64,000 nt of DNA from DAOTWP01 sp034435675 (GTDB taxonomy: Bacteria > Chloroflexota > Anaerolineae > Aggregatilineales > Phototrophicaceae): NCBI GenBank assembly GCA_034435675.1, contig DAOTWP010000380.1, forward strand, positions 1 to 64,000, written 5' to 3'. Each line of letters starts with the position of its first letter. The first letter of the stretch is position 1. This document shows positions 16,203-25,218 of this stretch, piece after piece. The translations under genes were made by a program, and so were the position numbers. The notes beneath the pieces are model-generated. The model was not told the DNA's origin, ran no database searches, and worked only from the letters and a program-made list of their open reading frames with translations.

Positions 16203-17369
16203 CTAGGTTGTTACACCACCTGCGATAGACTTGATACGTATATTCAGATCTTCTGCCAACTTCATAATCTGTGTCGAGATAATGGCATTTGGTTGCATCG
16301 TGATTACCGGCGTATGCGCTTCTGATGCCTGAAAGACAAGTTCTGGCGCAGGAGAAATGATAGCACGAATCTCTTTGCCCAGAATATGTTCCACTTCGTG
16401 CCATGGGGTCTGCTGGCTGGACTGAGTGCGGTTGACGACCACGATATGAATTGGCGTCAGTTCGCTGTTGGTTTGCAGTTCCTGAAGTAGTTCCTGGGCA
16501 ATGCGAAGTGTTACCCCGTTGGGTTCCACTACCAGCACGATTTTATCCATTTCTTTTTGCAACCGGCTGACTGCATTGGTAAAGCTGCTTCCCAGATCGA
16601 AAACCGCCATCCGGGTCATGGTGTGTATCGTGCGTACTACCGCCAGAGTCGTATCAAAGGCATAATTCGCCTGCGCTTCACGGGGGTTGGTCGAACATAG
16701 CAGGGCGCGCAGCCCCGAAGCATGTGTCACCAGGTCTTTTTCAATTGTAGAGGACTTGATCTCAGCGGCAGGTTTCGACAGCACATTACCCATGCCCGCA
16801 GCACGGCTGACTCCTAACAGCGCGCCAAGATAGCCGCTTCCGGGGCGCAAATCGGCAACAATAGTTGTAGGTTCATTTTGTAGGTACGCAACCGCGAGAT
16901 TCAGCGCCAGTGTGGTGACGCCCACCCCCCCCTTAGCCCCGATCACGCCAATCGAAGTGCCTTTGCTGACCGGACGCGGAGCAGGCTGTGGTGGTGGGGT
17001 GCTGCGCGCAAGTACAGAACGTACACGAGATGCCAGTTCCGCCGGGTGTGTTGGCTTGGTGAGATAGTCATCTGCGCCCGCTTCAAAGCCCGCTACCTTA
17101 TCATCAATCATCGTTTTAGCGGTGAACATGATAATCGGTATGCCCTTGGTTGACGGGTTGCCGCGCAATCGCCGGCACACATCCAGTCCGCTCATGTCTG
17201 GCATCATTACATCCAGAATGATCAGATTTGGCAATTCAGCAGTTGCCTTGGCAAGCCCCTGCTGCCCGGCATTGGCGGCAATTACTTCATAGCCGTGCCG
17301 CTGCAACATCATGCCGATGAGCTTCAGACTGTCAATGTCATCATCAATTATTAGGATTTTTTCAGCCAT
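16203..17369 (-). CDS. Response-regulator receiver fused to a CpaE/MinD-like P-loop ATPase
   Basis: About 388 residues. The receiver domain (1-120) has the acidic pair in IDDDID, the phospho-acceptor Asp in IILDVMMPDMSG, the Thr in MFTAKT and the Lys in LTKPTHPAE. After a Pro-rich linker comes a deviant Walker A ATPase domain, GVIGAKGGVGVTTLALNLA, typical of CpaE/MinD proteins that place pili or other structures at cell poles. A longer frame begins at GTG 17411, but the receiver fold starts directly at the ATG at 17369. The gene is first in a minus-strand set with Sir2 and the GAF kinase. No pilus genes lie next to it, so its partner is unknown. Confidence 0.9.
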   Translation of the reverse strand: MAEKILIIDDDIDSLKLIGMMLQRHGYEVIAANAGQQGLAKATAELPNLIILDVMMPDMSGLDVCRRLRGNPSTKGIPIIMFTAKTMIDDKVAGFEAGADDYLTKPTHPAELASRVRSVLARSTPPPQPAPRPVSKGTSIGVIGAKGGVGVTTLALNLAVAYLQNEPTTIVADLRPGSGYLGALLGVSRAAGMGNVLSKPAAEIKSSTIEKDLVTHASGLRALLCSTNPREAQANYAFDTTLAVVRTIHTMTRMAVFDLGSSFTNAVSRLQKEMDKIVLVVEPNGVTLRIAQELLQELQTNSELTPIHIVVVNRTQSSQQTPWHEVEHILGKEIRAIISPAPELVFQASEAHTPVITMQPNAIISTQIMKLAEDLNIRIKSIAGGVTT

Positions 17370-17641
17370 AGGACCACTGTGTATGAAGCGGAACATTACT
17401 GGACGTTTCACCTCAGTCTAGCATGAAAAAATATGGGCTGCAAGCAATCGGAACTCAGGAGTGTGGCGGTTGAATGAAAAACCGTTATTCACTTAACGGT
17501 ACACCAGATCACAAAGCATGGTTCACTAAAGTTTGTAACAGGCATTATAGGCATAAATATCAGGAATTGACGACGATTCTCATGGATAGGTGAACAATAC
17601 TATGAAGAACCTAGCCGAGCCAAAAAAGAATTGTCACGGTA

Positions 17642-17715
17642 CTGTAGGGATGTAGCGCAAACGCGGCTTGCTTAGCACGCCCGCCGCCAGGACGCCCAAT
17701 GGGGCATCCCTACAG
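17642..17715. repeat. Inverted repeat flanking a GC-rich core, MITE/REP-like
   Basis: CTGTAGGGATG (17642-17652) and CATCCCTACAG (17705-17715) are perfect 11-base inverted copies around a GC-rich core of about 50 bases. Non-autonomous mobile repeats have this form. Only one copy was noticed in the window, so mobility is not shown; it could also fold in RNA. Confidence 0.5.
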
Positions 17716-18038
17716 ATCTATTTCGACCCATTGTGACACACAGGCAAATTTCGATGCGATAGTGCTGACTCAGAACATTTTCTCGTATTGTCGAGAAATT
17801 ATACCTATTTGGATCAAAATTGGTTTGAAGGCAGTGCCGACGTTATTGCAAGGTATTTCTCAACAACGTAAATTTCCTAACATTAAGTTTGCTTTTGGTA
17901 TCAGCACGACGCGACAAAAGTTAGTTGTGCAAGCTTCGTCGTAGCCAGTTTGCTTGCGTTCTGATGTGACCCTTTATGCAGCAGGTACAGCACAATACAC
18001 GTGTGGCGTTGTTCCTATTGCGGGTTCAGACGGCAGAA

Positions 18039-18092
18039 CATGAATGTACGGGCAAAGCATGCTTCACCTGTACTACGAGGGACACATTCATG
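18039..18092. repeat. Second inverted repeat (CATGAATGT / ACATTCATG)
   Basis: CATGAATGT at 18039-18047 and ACATTCATG at 18084-18092 are perfect 9-base inverted copies with 36 bases between. The interior starts GTACGGGCAAAGCATGC, which looks like one half of a dispersed palindromic element. It lies about 180 bases before the sugar transferase start. Confidence 0.35.
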
Positions 18093-18270
18093 CCCATTGC
18101 TCTGATTTTGCACTATGTATGAAAATAGTTTATGTGGCTGTTGAGCAAATCAATTGTGCATAAACAATCATTACAGATTCTCGGCTGCGCGCAGCTTTAG
18201 TCACCAGCAAGGGCAAAATCGTAAATTAATTCGGAAAGTAGTTTTTAGCAATCATTCTGAGGAAGTAATG

Positions 18271-19101
18271 ATGTCCAGCCCACCCACCCCAAATTACACT
18301 TATTCCGGTGTGGTTCCCGGCTGTGTCACCGAGTCTGTTGTTGTATCGGTGCCGCGTGCAGCGCCGGATCATGTGGGACGTCCTGCTGCGCGGCAGGCGA
18401 AATATATGACGGTTCTCAGTGCCCACAACCCGGAACATTTCACCCTGAAGAATCAGCAGGTGACTAAGTCAGTATTCAGCGCGATCCGCACCAGCAATGC
18501 TGCCAGCGCCGAAATCAATGTGCCGCTGCATTCCGTTTTGAGCTTGCGCCAGCGGATTGTCAAGCGGGGATTTGACCTGTTGGTGGCACTCCTGCTGCTG
18601 CTGGTTACTCTACCCGTCCTTTTGCTAATCGCGCTCCTGCTGAAGCTTGCTTCTGGCAGTTTGTTGACCAAACAAACGCGAGTCGGCGCTGGCGGCAGGC
18701 TGTTTACCCTATACCGGTTTCGCACTGCACCGGTGAGCGCCAGCGAATACGCTGGAGCGCCACGTTACACACCAGTTGGGGCAATGCTGCGCCGGACACA
18801 CCTCGACTTGTTGCCACAGTTGTTCAATGTCCTGCGTGGTGATTTGAGCATCGTAGGTCCGCATCCACTGGTGCCCAGCACGGCAGGGATGCTGGTTGAT
18901 CGTGCCCACACTAACCGCCTGCTCATCCCACAGGGGATTATCGGTTGGGCACAGGTCAATTACCGTCCGGGCATGAGCACGGAAGAGTCACTCGCCTACG
19001 ATTTATATTACATCGAGCATTATTCGCTCTGGTTCGACATCAAAATTCTGCTGCTGGCATTGCCAGCGCTGTTGGTACGAGAGCCATCTTTGCTTTCGTA
19101 A
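18271..19101 (+). CDS. Bacterial sugar transferase (polyprenyl-phosphate phosphoglycosyl transferase)
   Basis: 276 residues from the preferred start. A variable N-terminal stretch precedes KRGFDLLVALLLLLVTLPVL, the membrane re-entrant helix of monotopic phosphoglycosyl transferases, and then the catalytic region with TRVGAGGRLFTLYRFRT, LDLLPQLFNVLRGDLSIVGP and the C-terminal GIIGWAQVNY. It adds the first sugar phosphate onto undecaprenyl phosphate in capsule or exopolysaccharide assembly. GAGGA at 18259-18263 supports the second of two adjacent ATGs (18268, 18271); a longer frame goes back to 18154 without support. No polysaccharide genes adjoin it, so the product is unknown. The motif KFRSM usual in the family is YRFRT here. 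Confidence 0.88.
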   Translation: MSSPPTPNYTYSGVVPGCVTESVVVSVPRAAPDHVGRPAARQAKYMTVLSAHNPEHFTLKNQQVTKSVFSAIRTSNAASAEINVPLHSVLSLRQRIVKRGFDLLVALLLLLVTLPVLLLIALLLKLASGSLLTKQTRVGAGGRLFTLYRFRTAPVSASEYAGAPRYTPVGAMLRRTHLDLLPQLFNVLRGDLSIVGPHPLVPSTAGMLVDRAHTNRLLIPQGIIGWAQVNYRPGMSTEESLAYDLYYIEHYSLWFDIKILLLALPALLVREPSLLS

Positions 19102-19258
19102 AGCAACAAGCACCAACTGAGGAGTATCACCCTTTACATATTCCCCGTGTGACGCTGGCAGGCACCACTGTTGGCTCACCATCACCCACCCAGGACGCCT
19201 CACCAGCGTCCTGTTGTGGTTTTGCGCATTGCAAATCGCGCAAGATCAGCGCCTGTTG

Positions 19259-19264
19259 TATAAT
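19259..19264 (+). promoter_or_regulatory. Putative -10 element upstream of the sensor kinase gene
   Basis: TATAAT lies 62 bases before the kinase ATG at 19327. No matching -35 element is evident, so support is modest. Confidence 0.35.
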
Positions 19265-19326
19265 CGAATGATAAGTGGGAATGGTGAGTATCCGATACAG
19301 CCCAACAGTCGACGAGGCTTACTGCC

Positions 19327-20841
19327 ATGCAGATCAATGTGAGTGGTCGAGACAGATTCTTGCTTTCACACGATATTCTTCGTGTCATAGCTGCATTCCC
19401 TCAGCCTGAGCGCTCGGTTCCGCCGCTGTTGCAGGCTGCGCGCGAGGTCACTGGTGCGTCTGTGGCAGCCTTTGTGTTTTTTGAAGAACCTGAGATTCGC
19501 ATTATTGATGCAGAGTCAAGCGCCGCGCTTCCGGCAGACGCCGATCTCCGCCGCCTGGCAGCAGATTTAACACCCGGAATGCATCTCAGTCCCGCGTTGC
19601 CCACTGCCTTTACGGCACAGGCATGGTTGGCTGCTCCTGTGCTGGTCAACAATGTACTCGTGGGGGTTTTCTGGTTGGCGTTCGAGTCACCATACACAAT
19701 CAACGAAGAACACCAACAGCTTCTGGAAGTCCTCCTTGACGGTTTCACGATTGTTGCCGGGAACACTTATATGCAGGAAAAACACGAAGGGGCACAGCAG
19801 CTGATGTCGTCGCTGCTCAACAGTATCAGTGACCCGATTCTGGTGCTGGACGAACAGCGGCGTTTACTGCTCATGAATGCCGCTGCGGAAACCCTGTTTG
19901 AAGTCAAGTCTGCCGAAATGGCGGGCAAACCGGTTAGCCAGGTGATTCACGACGCAAGCCTGTTGGAATTAGCAGAAGGGCACCAGCAGAAACTGGATGA
20001 ATGGAGTACTGCTGAGCAGAAGCGCACGTTTGTGCCGCGCATCGAAATCGCTCGTGATGCTGATGGCAATACCGAAGGTTGGGTGCTGGCAATGCGCGAT
20101 GTGACACGCTTTAAGCGCTTGAACCGGAATCAGAGTGAGTTTACGCGCATTGTCTCGCATGACCTGCGTTCCCCGCTAACTTCGATGCAGGGATTTGCCA
20201 GTATGCTGGAAATGGTTGGCGACTTGAATGATCGGCAGAAACAGTTTGTCGAAAAGATTTTGGCAGGTATTAGCCAAATGGCATCGCTGGTTGACAATAT
20301 TCAGGATGCCGGACGCTACGACCCCGAAACCGGGTTTTACGAAATGCAGCGTTCGCAGGTGGATCTGATCGAGATGGTACGGCGGATTGTTGACAACCAT
20401 CTGCTGCCTGCCGAAAAACAGGAACTGACACTGGAGGTCGTCTCTGCTAACGACGTACCGATTATTTCTGCCGATAGCAATATGCTCGAACGCGCGATCA
20501 TCAATCTGGTCGATAACGCGATCAAGTACACGCCTAACGGGGGCAAAATCGTCGTGCACATCCAGCGTCGTGACAATCGCGTCGTCATTGGCGTGCAGGA
20601 CGACGGATTAGGCATTAACCCTGAACACCAGAAGATGCTCTTTGAACGCCATGTGCGTATTCCGCGCCAGGAACACAAACGCGTGAAAGGCAGCGGACTA
20701 GGCTTGTTCATCGTCCGCAGCGTTGCCCAACGGCATGGTGGCGAAGCGTGGGTGGAAAGCCAACCGGGTGCGGGCAGCACCTTTTTCATCAGTGTGCCGC
20801 TGGAAGGCGCTAACCTTGTGGGCAGCGCAGCCATCGGCTAA
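19327..20841 (+). CDS. GAF-PAS sensor histidine kinase
   Basis: 504 residues, no membrane helix. A GAF-like domain fills about residues 10-145 and a PAS domain about 160-265, with DPILVLDEQRRLLLMNAAAE as its first strand. The HisKA motif is IVSHDLRSPLTSMQGF, and the HATPase domain has NLVDNAIKYTPNG, VQDDGLGI and GSGLGLFIVRSVAQ. It is likely a cytoplasmic sensor passing phosphate to a regulator encoded elsewhere, since no response regulator gene adjoins it. mutL starts nine bases after its stop on the same strand, so the two may be cotranscribed. Confidence 0.92.
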   Translation: MQINVSGRDRFLLSHDILRVIAAFPQPERSVPPLLQAAREVTGASVAAFVFFEEPEIRIIDAESSAALPADADLRRLAADLTPGMHLSPALPTAFTAQAWLAAPVLVNNVLVGVFWLAFESPYTINEEHQQLLEVLLDGFTIVAGNTYMQEKHEGAQQLMSSLLNSISDPILVLDEQRRLLLMNAAAETLFEVKSAEMAGKPVSQVIHDASLLELAEGHQQKLDEWSTAEQKRTFVPRIEIARDADGNTEGWVLAMRDVTRFKRLNRNQSEFTRIVSHDLRSPLTSMQGFASMLEMVGDLNDRQKQFVEKILAGISQMASLVDNIQDAGRYDPETGFYEMQRSQVDLIEMVRRIVDNHLLPAEKQELTLEVVSANDVPIISADSNMLERAIINLVDNAIKYTPNGGKIVVHIQRRDNRVVIGVQDDGLGINPEHQKMLFERHVRIPRQEHKRVKGSGLGLFIVRSVAQRHGGEAWVESQPGAGSTFFISVPLEGANLVGSAAIG

Positions 20842-20850
20842 AATGCCTGC

Positions 20851-22659
20851 ATGGCTATCGAAATTCTCCCTGAAAAAGTTGTCGCTCAGATTGCTGCCGG
20901 TGAAGTTGTCGAACGTCCCGCCTCAGTAGTCAAAGAGCTGCTCGAAAACTCGCTTGACGCTGGCGCAAGCGACATTCGGGTCGATGTGCTTGGGGGCGGG
21001 CGGCGGTTGCTGCGGGTCAGTGACAACGGCTTCGGTATGCTTTCCGCAGAGGTTGAGCTGGCGTTTGCGCGCCATGCGACCAGCAAACTACGCACCGCCG
21101 ACGATTTACTGCGGATTACCACGCTGGGTTTTCGTGGCGAGGCGCTTGCCAGCATTGCTTCGGTCAGCCACCTGACCCTGACGACACGCCACCGCGACGA
21201 AGCGGCAGGCACACGTCTAATGCTGGAAGGGGGCACGATCGTCGAACGGCAGGCAATCGGAGCGCCCGTGGGAACCACCCTTGCGGTTGAGAACCTCTTC
21301 TACAATGTTCCCGCCCGCTTGAAATTCCTCAAAAAAGAAACCACCGAAAAACGTCAGATCGCTACCCTGATTACCCGCTACGCGATGGCATATCCTGATG
21401 TCCGTTTCACACTCCTGCAGGATCAGGTCGAGACATTTCGTTCGACAGGTAGCGGACAGCTTGCCGATGTGCTGGTCAAGTCGCTGGGGTTAAGTGGTTT
21501 CAAAGAGATGCTGGAAGTTATCGGCGCAGACGAACCTCGCGAGGGGCATCCGGCAATCAGCGTATATGGCTATGCTTCTGCGCCGAATTTCAATCGCACG
21601 GATCGCTCGCGGATCATTCTGTTTGTCAATGGACGCTGGATTCAGGATTCCGCATTGACCTATGCCGTTGTACAGGCGTACCACACGCTGCTTGCTACGG
21701 GGCGCTACCCGTCAGCCGTGCTGATGATTCAGATGCCCACAGATGAAGTGGATGTCAATGTGCATCCGGCAAAATCCGAAGTGCGCTTCCGTGACCCGAA
21801 TGCGGTCTTTGCGGCAGTACAGCGCGCAGTACGGCGTGCAGTCATCGCCGCCGCACAAGCGCCGCTGCTGCGTGGGGCGCACTATACGGGCAGTACGCTA
21901 GGCAGCGAGCCGGCTGGCTGGACTGAACGCGGCTATCTGGCGGCAGAACAGCTTGACATGGGGCTGGAACTCGACAGCGCAGGCAATTACCCCCGGCAAC
22001 AGTCGTATACATTGCCGCAATCGTCGGCGGATGAAGACCCCACCGCTATTCCGGCGGGACCGGGCGCACCTGCCCGACCGCGCACGCTGCCTGTGCTGCG
22101 GGTTGTGGGGCAGGTAGGCGCAATGTACATTGTCGCAGAGGGTCCCGCTGGTATTTACCTGATCGACCAGCATGCTGCTCATGAGCGCATCATGTATGAG
22201 CAGTTCATGCAAGCCTATGAGCAAGGCGACACGCTGGCGCAGCGCACGCTGAATGCGCAAACGATAGAACTTCCTCCGGCGGATGCACAATTTATCGAGG
22301 AACACCGCGATGTGCTTGCCGCAATTGGCTTTGAACTTGAACCTTTCGGACCCAACACATTCGTGATTCGCGCGGTCCCGGCGATGCTGGCAAACCGAGA
22401 TCCAGTAGACATCATTGCTGGTGTTGTTCAGGATTTAGAAGCCGGCAACGCGCCTGCGCAGGCACGTATCGAGGCGCGCATCATCATACGGGTGTGCAAA
22501 CGCGCCTCGGTGAAAGCCGGGCAGATCCTGAGTCTTGACGAGATGCAGGGTTTGATTCGCCAGTTAGAACGCTGCCAATCTCCCCACACTTGCCCGCACG
22601 GTCGCCCGACCATGCTGCACATGAGCCGCGATCAGCTTGCCCGCGAATTCGGGCGCTAA
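20851..22659 (+). CDS. mutL: DNA mismatch repair protein MutL
   Basis: 602 residues. The GHKL ATPase domain shows AAGEVVERPASVVKELLENS, DNGFGM and GFRGEALASI. After a Pro/Ala linker (about 390-415) the C-terminal domain carries the endonuclease metal motif DQHAAHERIMYE (the DQHAx2Ex4E form) and the CPHGRP motif. MutL of this type nicks the strand that holds the mismatch after MutS recognises it, as in bacteria that lack MutH. The start follows from the conserved N terminus a few residues in (EILPEKVVAQIAAGEV). mutS is not in the window. Confidence 0.97.
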   Translation: MAIEILPEKVVAQIAAGEVVERPASVVKELLENSLDAGASDIRVDVLGGGRRLLRVSDNGFGMLSAEVELAFARHATSKLRTADDLLRITTLGFRGEALASIASVSHLTLTTRHRDEAAGTRLMLEGGTIVERQAIGAPVGTTLAVENLFYNVPARLKFLKKETTEKRQIATLITRYAMAYPDVRFTLLQDQVETFRSTGSGQLADVLVKSLGLSGFKEMLEVIGADEPREGHPAISVYGYASAPNFNRTDRSRIILFVNGRWIQDSALTYAVVQAYHTLLATGRYPSAVLMIQMPTDEVDVNVHPAKSEVRFRDPNAVFAAVQRAVRRAVIAAAQAPLLRGAHYTGSTLGSEPAGWTERGYLAAEQLDMGLELDSAGNYPRQQSYTLPQSSADEDPTAIPAGPGAPARPRTLPVLRVVGQVGAMYIVAEGPAGIYLIDQHAAHERIMYEQFMQAYEQGDTLAQRTLNAQTIELPPADAQFIEEHRDVLAAIGFELEPFGPNTFVIRAVPAMLANRDPVDIIAGVVQDLEAGNAPAQARIEARIIIRVCKRASVKAGQILSLDEMQGLIRQLERCQSPHTCPHGRPTMLHMSRDQLAREFGR

Positions 22660-22671
22660 TCGGTCAGCAGC

Positions 22672-23772
22672 TTAGCGACTGCGCCACTGGAATGTACGCG
22701 GCAGACCCGCCGCGCCGATACGAATATAGACGCCTGTGACCGGGTCCGGTGAAGCGATACTGACTGTCCAGTTGATGACGTGCGTCTGCCCATCGGTGGG
22801 CGTCAGGCTGTCAGGCAGCCAGACGGACGTATTGCGCGTGACCAGCGGTTCATAGTGATTGCTGGTCGTGTCGGTAATTTCTACTAGATACACCTCGTTT
22901 TCTGCCAGCACGCCCACACTGACCCATTGCAATCGCAGTGATCCAGGCTCAACGACAGCGCCATCAGGCGGGTAAACCATGCGGGGTGCCTGATACGTTG
23001 GCGTTGGGGTGGGCGTTTCGCTGCCCGAAGGTGTTGGCGAGAGTGTCGGGACCGGTGTGGGTGCAGGTACATTAAAGCACTGCCCCTCAACCAGCACTGG
23101 CGCGCAGGCTGGTCCGCCGCCCGGCAGTTCAAAGTTGCAGCCATTCCACAGTACAGGGTCAGGATTCAATTGTGCCAGCACCGCCAGATTGGTACGGTAC
23201 TGTTCAGCAATGCCGATCACAGTCTCCCCGGCACGCACTGTGTGGCAGGTGTTGGTACTGCTGGACGTACCACCGCCTGCCGAAGGGGTGCTCAGCGCAG
23301 CGGTATCTGTGGATGACTCTCCGTCCGGGGGGGTGGGCGTTGGTGTTGCAGTCTGCCGAGGGATCAGAATCACCTCGCCGACAGGCAGGGTGTCCGGGTT
23401 GGGTACATTCGGGTTGATGCGCACAATCTCGGCATAAATGGCGAGATCGGTATACCCGTACAGTTGAATAATATACCCCAGTGTTTCGTTGGGCTGCACC
23501 AGGTGCTCGTAGGGACCCAGCGTCGGCGTTAGCGAGGGCGTTAGCGTGGGTTCCTCTGGCGTAGGTGTCTCGCTGGGGGTAGCAGTCACCAGCGGTTCCG
23601 GCGTTGCAAGCGTTACGGTGGCAATGGGCGTTACGGTTGGCACATTCGTTGCCACTTCCGCGATTCCGGTAGGCTCCAACTGCGCCGTAGGCGTAGGGAC
23701 AATTGGCGGTGTACCGCAGCCTGCCAGCAAAATCAGCAGCAGAATTACACGGGTATACTTGCGAGTTTGCAT
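22672..23772 (-). CDS. LysM lipoprotein with C-terminal Ig-like domain
   Basis: 366 residues. A lipoprotein signal ends in LLILLAGC, so the Cys at about 19 is probably lipidated. A long Pro/Thr-rich linker leads to a first LysM (about 88-137) and a second (about 172-230) that holds three Cys, followed by another Pro/Thr-rich linker and an Ig-like beta domain ending TFQWRSR. LysM binds peptidoglycan or chitin-like glycans, so the protein tethers an outer-surface domain to the wall. Its plan and ending match the protein encoded just upstream (23782-25110), from which it is separated by nine bases: a tandem duplication. Confidence 0.88.
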   Translation of the reverse strand: MQTRKYTRVILLLILLAGCGTPPIVPTPTAQLEPTGIAEVATNVPTVTPIATVTLATPEPLVTATPSETPTPEEPTLTPSLTPTLGPYEHLVQPNETLGYIIQLYGYTDLAIYAEIVRINPNVPNPDTLPVGEVILIPRQTATPTPTPPDGESSTDTAALSTPSAGGGTSSSTNTCHTVRAGETVIGIAEQYRTNLAVLAQLNPDPVLWNGCNFELPGGGPACAPVLVEGQCFNVPAPTPVPTLSPTPSGSETPTPTPTYQAPRMVYPPDGAVVEPGSLRLQWVSVGVLAENEVYLVEITDTTSNHYEPLVTRNTSVWLPDSLTPTDGQTHVINWTVSIASPDPVTGVYIRIGAAGLPRTFQWRSR

Positions 23773-23781
23773 GACATACTC

Positions 23782-25110
23782 CTACCGGCTTTCCCATGTA
23801 AAGGTGCGAGTTTCTGTCGTAAAGGTTTCCGCACCCGCGTTGTTGACCACGCTTACCTGCCATGTGAACGAGTGAATGCTGCCATCTGTGGGCTGCCATT
23901 CTGCTGGAAGCGTGAACTCAGTTTGAGTAGTTTCCACGTTGTAGATGACCCCGGCGGTCTCGTTACGGATAATCAGTCGGTAGAACTCACCAGGTCCCAG
24001 GGTTGCTGTGGTCACCCAGCGCAGTGTTACCAGCGTTTCACGGCTGAAGGGGGCATTGTTGCCGGGGCGCAGCAGGCTTGGCGCATTATATGTGGGTGTG
24101 GCGGAGGGCGTTGCTGTTGCATTCGGATCAGGCGACGGGGGCAGTGTAGGGGTGGGCGTTGGCGCTGGCACGCGGACATACTGCCCTTCGGCGAGCGCAA
24201 CCACACAGGATTCCCCGCCGCCAACTTCGCCAAAATCGCACTGCGAAAACGTGATTTCGGGATTCAGGTCTGACAAAATCCGAGCGGTTGCGCCGTACTG
24301 GATCGCCAGACCATAAATTGTGTCACCCCGCTGGACGATGTGCCACATCACACCGGGTTGCAGGGTTGCTGTGGCGGTGGGCGCAAAAGCGTTCTCGAAA
24401 AGATCAGTTTCAACTGCCAGCACGGGATCTGCGCCGCCTGCCGCGCTGCCTTCTGCCGTTTCAGAAGGTGTCATATTGGGATCCGGTGTAGCTGTGGGCC
24501 ACGGTACAATAATCTGCTGACCGGGCTGAATGAAGGCTGGATCGCTGATGCCGTTGATTTCCAGCACCTCGTCAATCACTGCCAGATCACGATGTCCGCA
24601 GCGAGATACAATTGCCACCAGCCCATCGCCCGGCTGTACTTCCTGAATGCAGGGCGTGGGCGACGGTTCAGGCGTAGGCGACGGCGTCCGTGTGGGCGTA
24701 TTGATGATTTCCAGCGTGGGGGTGAGACTGGCCGTGGGCGGTGCTGGTGTCACCGTGACCATCAGCATACCGGTAGCAGTTGGCTGTGCCGATTGTGCGG
24801 GCAGCAGCACGCCGACAAGCGGCAGCAGCGCCAGCAGCAGCACCCCTAACGACAGCAGTGTGAGCAGCAGCATCAAAATGGCGTAAAACACTGCTGCTGG
24901 ACGCCGCAGCGCGTTTTCCATCAGATCGGTTTCGCCATAGCGGAAGTCGTAGGCTGGAGTCGTGTACGCGGGTGGCAGCCTGGTTTGTACGGAATAGCTC
25001 ATGGGGATAACGTCGGTCAACGACGTGCCGCAATTGGTACAGGTGCGCACTTTCGCCTGGTTGCGTGCCCCGCAGATGGGGCACATTTTGAATGCTTCTG
25101 CCAAATCCAC
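23782..25110 (-). CDS. Zinc-ribbon, membrane-anchored LysM protein with C-terminal Ig-like domain
   Basis: 442 residues. A cytoplasmic zinc ribbon (MCPICG and CTNCG, residues about 8-30) precedes one membrane helix (about 75-100), then an outside portion with LysM 1 (about 160-205), LysM 2 (about 257-312, with Cys pairs) and an Ig-like domain ending TFTWESR. The outside half matches the downstream LysM lipoprotein. The zinc ribbon on the inner side suggests a link between wall binding and a cytoplasmic partner. The ATG is taken at the start of the zinc ribbon region (MDLAEAFKMCPICG). Confidence 0.86.
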   Translation of the reverse strand: MDLAEAFKMCPICGARNQAKVRTCTNCGTSLTDVIPMSYSVQTRLPPAYTTPAYDFRYGETDLMENALRRPAAVFYAILMLLLTLLSLGVLLLALLPLVGVLLPAQSAQPTATGMLMVTVTPAPPTASLTPTLEIINTPTRTPSPTPEPSPTPCIQEVQPGDGLVAIVSRCGHRDLAVIDEVLEINGISDPAFIQPGQQIIVPWPTATPDPNMTPSETAEGSAAGGADPVLAVETDLFENAFAPTATATLQPGVMWHIVQRGDTIYGLAIQYGATARILSDLNPEITFSQCDFGEVGGGESCVVALAEGQYVRVPAPTPTPTLPPSPDPNATATPSATPTYNAPSLLRPGNNAPFSRETLVTLRWVTTATLGPGEFYRLIIRNETAGVIYNVETTQTEFTLPAEWQPTDGSIHSFTWQVSVVNNAGAETFTTETRTFTWESR

Positions 25111-25218
25111 AAATCCCTGCTGAAATACCTCTTGTTTACCCTGCGACGTAACTGAACCGTTCAGGATATCATTCTGGCATTATAGGGGGCGGCGGCAGGG
25201 ATTGCGAGAGCATTTGTC

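Larger units (their letters stand above)
17412..18270. other. Long non-coding interval with inverted repeats
   Basis: About 860 bases with no supported gene, the largest gap in the window. It is more AT-rich in its middle than its surroundings. It holds two inverted-repeat structures, described separately (17642-17715 and 18039-18092). An open frame at 17699-17944 lacks a ribosome binding site and any recognisable protein feature and was not called. Confidence 0.6.

Noticed and set aside
17699..17944. 81-codon open frame in the long gap
   Set aside because: No ribosome binding site, no recognisable features, and it starts inside an inverted repeat.
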